Source of the DNA: Planctomycetota bacterium | GTDB taxonomy: Bacteria; Planctomycetota; Phycisphaerae; Sedimentisphaerales; Anaerohalosphaeraceae | Reading direction: 5' to 3' | Assembly (NCBI GenBank): GCA_012519365.1 | Contig: JAAYQH010000503.1 | Location: 1-13,929, forward strand | Length of the DNA stretch: 13,929 bases | Shown here: in pieces, positions 13,482 to 13,929 of the stretch | Layout: each line of letters opens with the position of its first letter | Numbering within the stretch: the first letter of the stretch is position 1 | Made by a program: the position numbers and the translations under genes | The notes under the pieces: model-generated | What the model was told of the DNA's origin: nothing | The model's input: the letters and a program-made list of their open reading frames with translations, nothing else | Database searches by the model: none

Positions 13482-13929
13482 ATGAAACGACGTCGGCTGA
13501 TGTGGCAGATTTATCCGCTTTTTCTGTTTGTGATTGTGATCGGATTGGCGGCGTTGTCTTGGCATATGTCGGTTGTGCTGCGGGATTTTTATAGAGCCGA
13601 AAAAACCGACCAGCTGGAGCGTCTGGCCCGCGTCGTTGGGCCGCAGCTTCAGGGTCTTGTCGGTACTGATCAGTATGACAAGATGCGGTCAATTTGTCTG
13701 GAGTTGGCCCGGGCTACCACCTTTCGCTTTACCCTGATTGATCCGGAGGGCAAGGTGCTGGCCGATTCGGATGAAGACCCGTGGCATATGGAAAACCACT
13801 TGATGCGTCCGGAAGTTCAGACGGCACTGTCCGGCCAATTCGGCTCGGATATTCGGTTCAGCCGGACGGTCGGTCAGGAATTGCTGTATGTCGGGGTGCC
13901 GTTACAACGGAACGGACAAACGGCAGGGG
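13482..13929 (+). CDS. phoR: PhoR-type sensor histidine kinase (N-terminal part, cut by the window end)
   Basis: The frame opens at an ATG two bases after the phoB stop and stays open to the window end, 149 residues. It shows a basic start (MKRRR), one membrane helix at about 9-28, then an extracytoplasmic-looking segment. The stretch from FRFTLIDPEGKVLADSDEDP through MENHLMRPEVQTAL to LLYVGVPL is typical of PhoR/WalK-type kinases, where a PAS-like sensor follows the first helix. HAMP, dimerisation/His and ATPase domains would lie beyond the window. Tight coupling to phoB indicates cotranscription and a cognate pair. Specific sensing of phosphate status is inferred from this pairing. Confidence 0.85.
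   Translation, partial: MKRRRLMWQIYPLFLFVIVIGLAALSWHMSVVLRDFYRAEKTDQLERLARVVGPQLQGLVGTDQYDKMRSICLELARATTFRFTLIDPEGKVLADSDEDPWHMENHLMRPEVQTALSGQFGSDIRFSRTVGQELLYVGVPLQRNGQTAG

Noticed and set aside
12958..13692. Long minus-strand frame opposite phoB and phoR
   Set aside because: It is antisense to two genes with clear family motifs; the open frame is a by-product of their codon bias.

Overview
The window is a stretch of ordinary bacterial chromosome, dense in housekeeping genes. No tRNA, rRNA, CRISPR array, insertion sequence or phage gene was seen. Several gene forms fit a planctomycete-type bacterium, possibly class Phycisphaerae: a ThiE with an N-terminal ThiD2-like domain, a tiny CxxC zinc-ribbon protein, a Ktr potassium channel subunit with extra N-terminal helices, and an AsnRS with a coiled-coil insert. 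This placement is an inference from gene style; no phylogenetic marker was compared. A D-lactate dehydrogenase of the E. coli LdhA type suggests fermentative ability.

Layout. A 5'-truncated gene of uncertain function (2-1063, +) converges on ldhA (1096-2124, -). Three short monocistronic genes follow on the plus strand: a cold-shock protein (2441-2644), ribosomal protein L27 (2833-3069) and a zinc-ribbon protein (3338-3559). Each ends in a clear hairpin plus U-tract terminator. The rRNA methyltransferase gene rsmE (3672-4406, +) begins just after the third terminator and converges on asnS (4435-5964, -).

A long minus-strand block follows. In transcription order it holds ktrB (9591-7807), ktrA (7730-7050), a Cof-type HAD phosphatase (6969-6070) and asnS. 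KtrB is the membrane K+ translocation subunit and KtrA its cytosolic nucleotide-gated ring, so those two genes form a functional pair. Upstream of ktrB lie 454 bases with no convincing gene. They hold a candidate promoter, a long candidate leader and a perfect 22-bp palindrome. Beyond them, also on the minus strand, are thiE (11095-10046), with a near-consensus promoter, and a glycine-zipper lipoprotein gene (11720-11310) with its own terminator.

The right end is on the plus strand: dapB (11885-12685, diaminopimelate/lysine synthesis), then phoB (12790-13479) and the start of phoR (13482 to the window end), a phosphate-type two-component system. Three 7-bp elements with an 11-bp period before phoB look like a Pho box.

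Most genes are conventional. The features most worth a second look are regulatory or architectural: the structured cold-shock leader, the voltage-sensor-like extension of KtrB, the AsnRS insert, the 22-bp palindrome, the candidate Pho box, and the two-part unknown protein at the left edge. I found no convincing multi-gene novel system.
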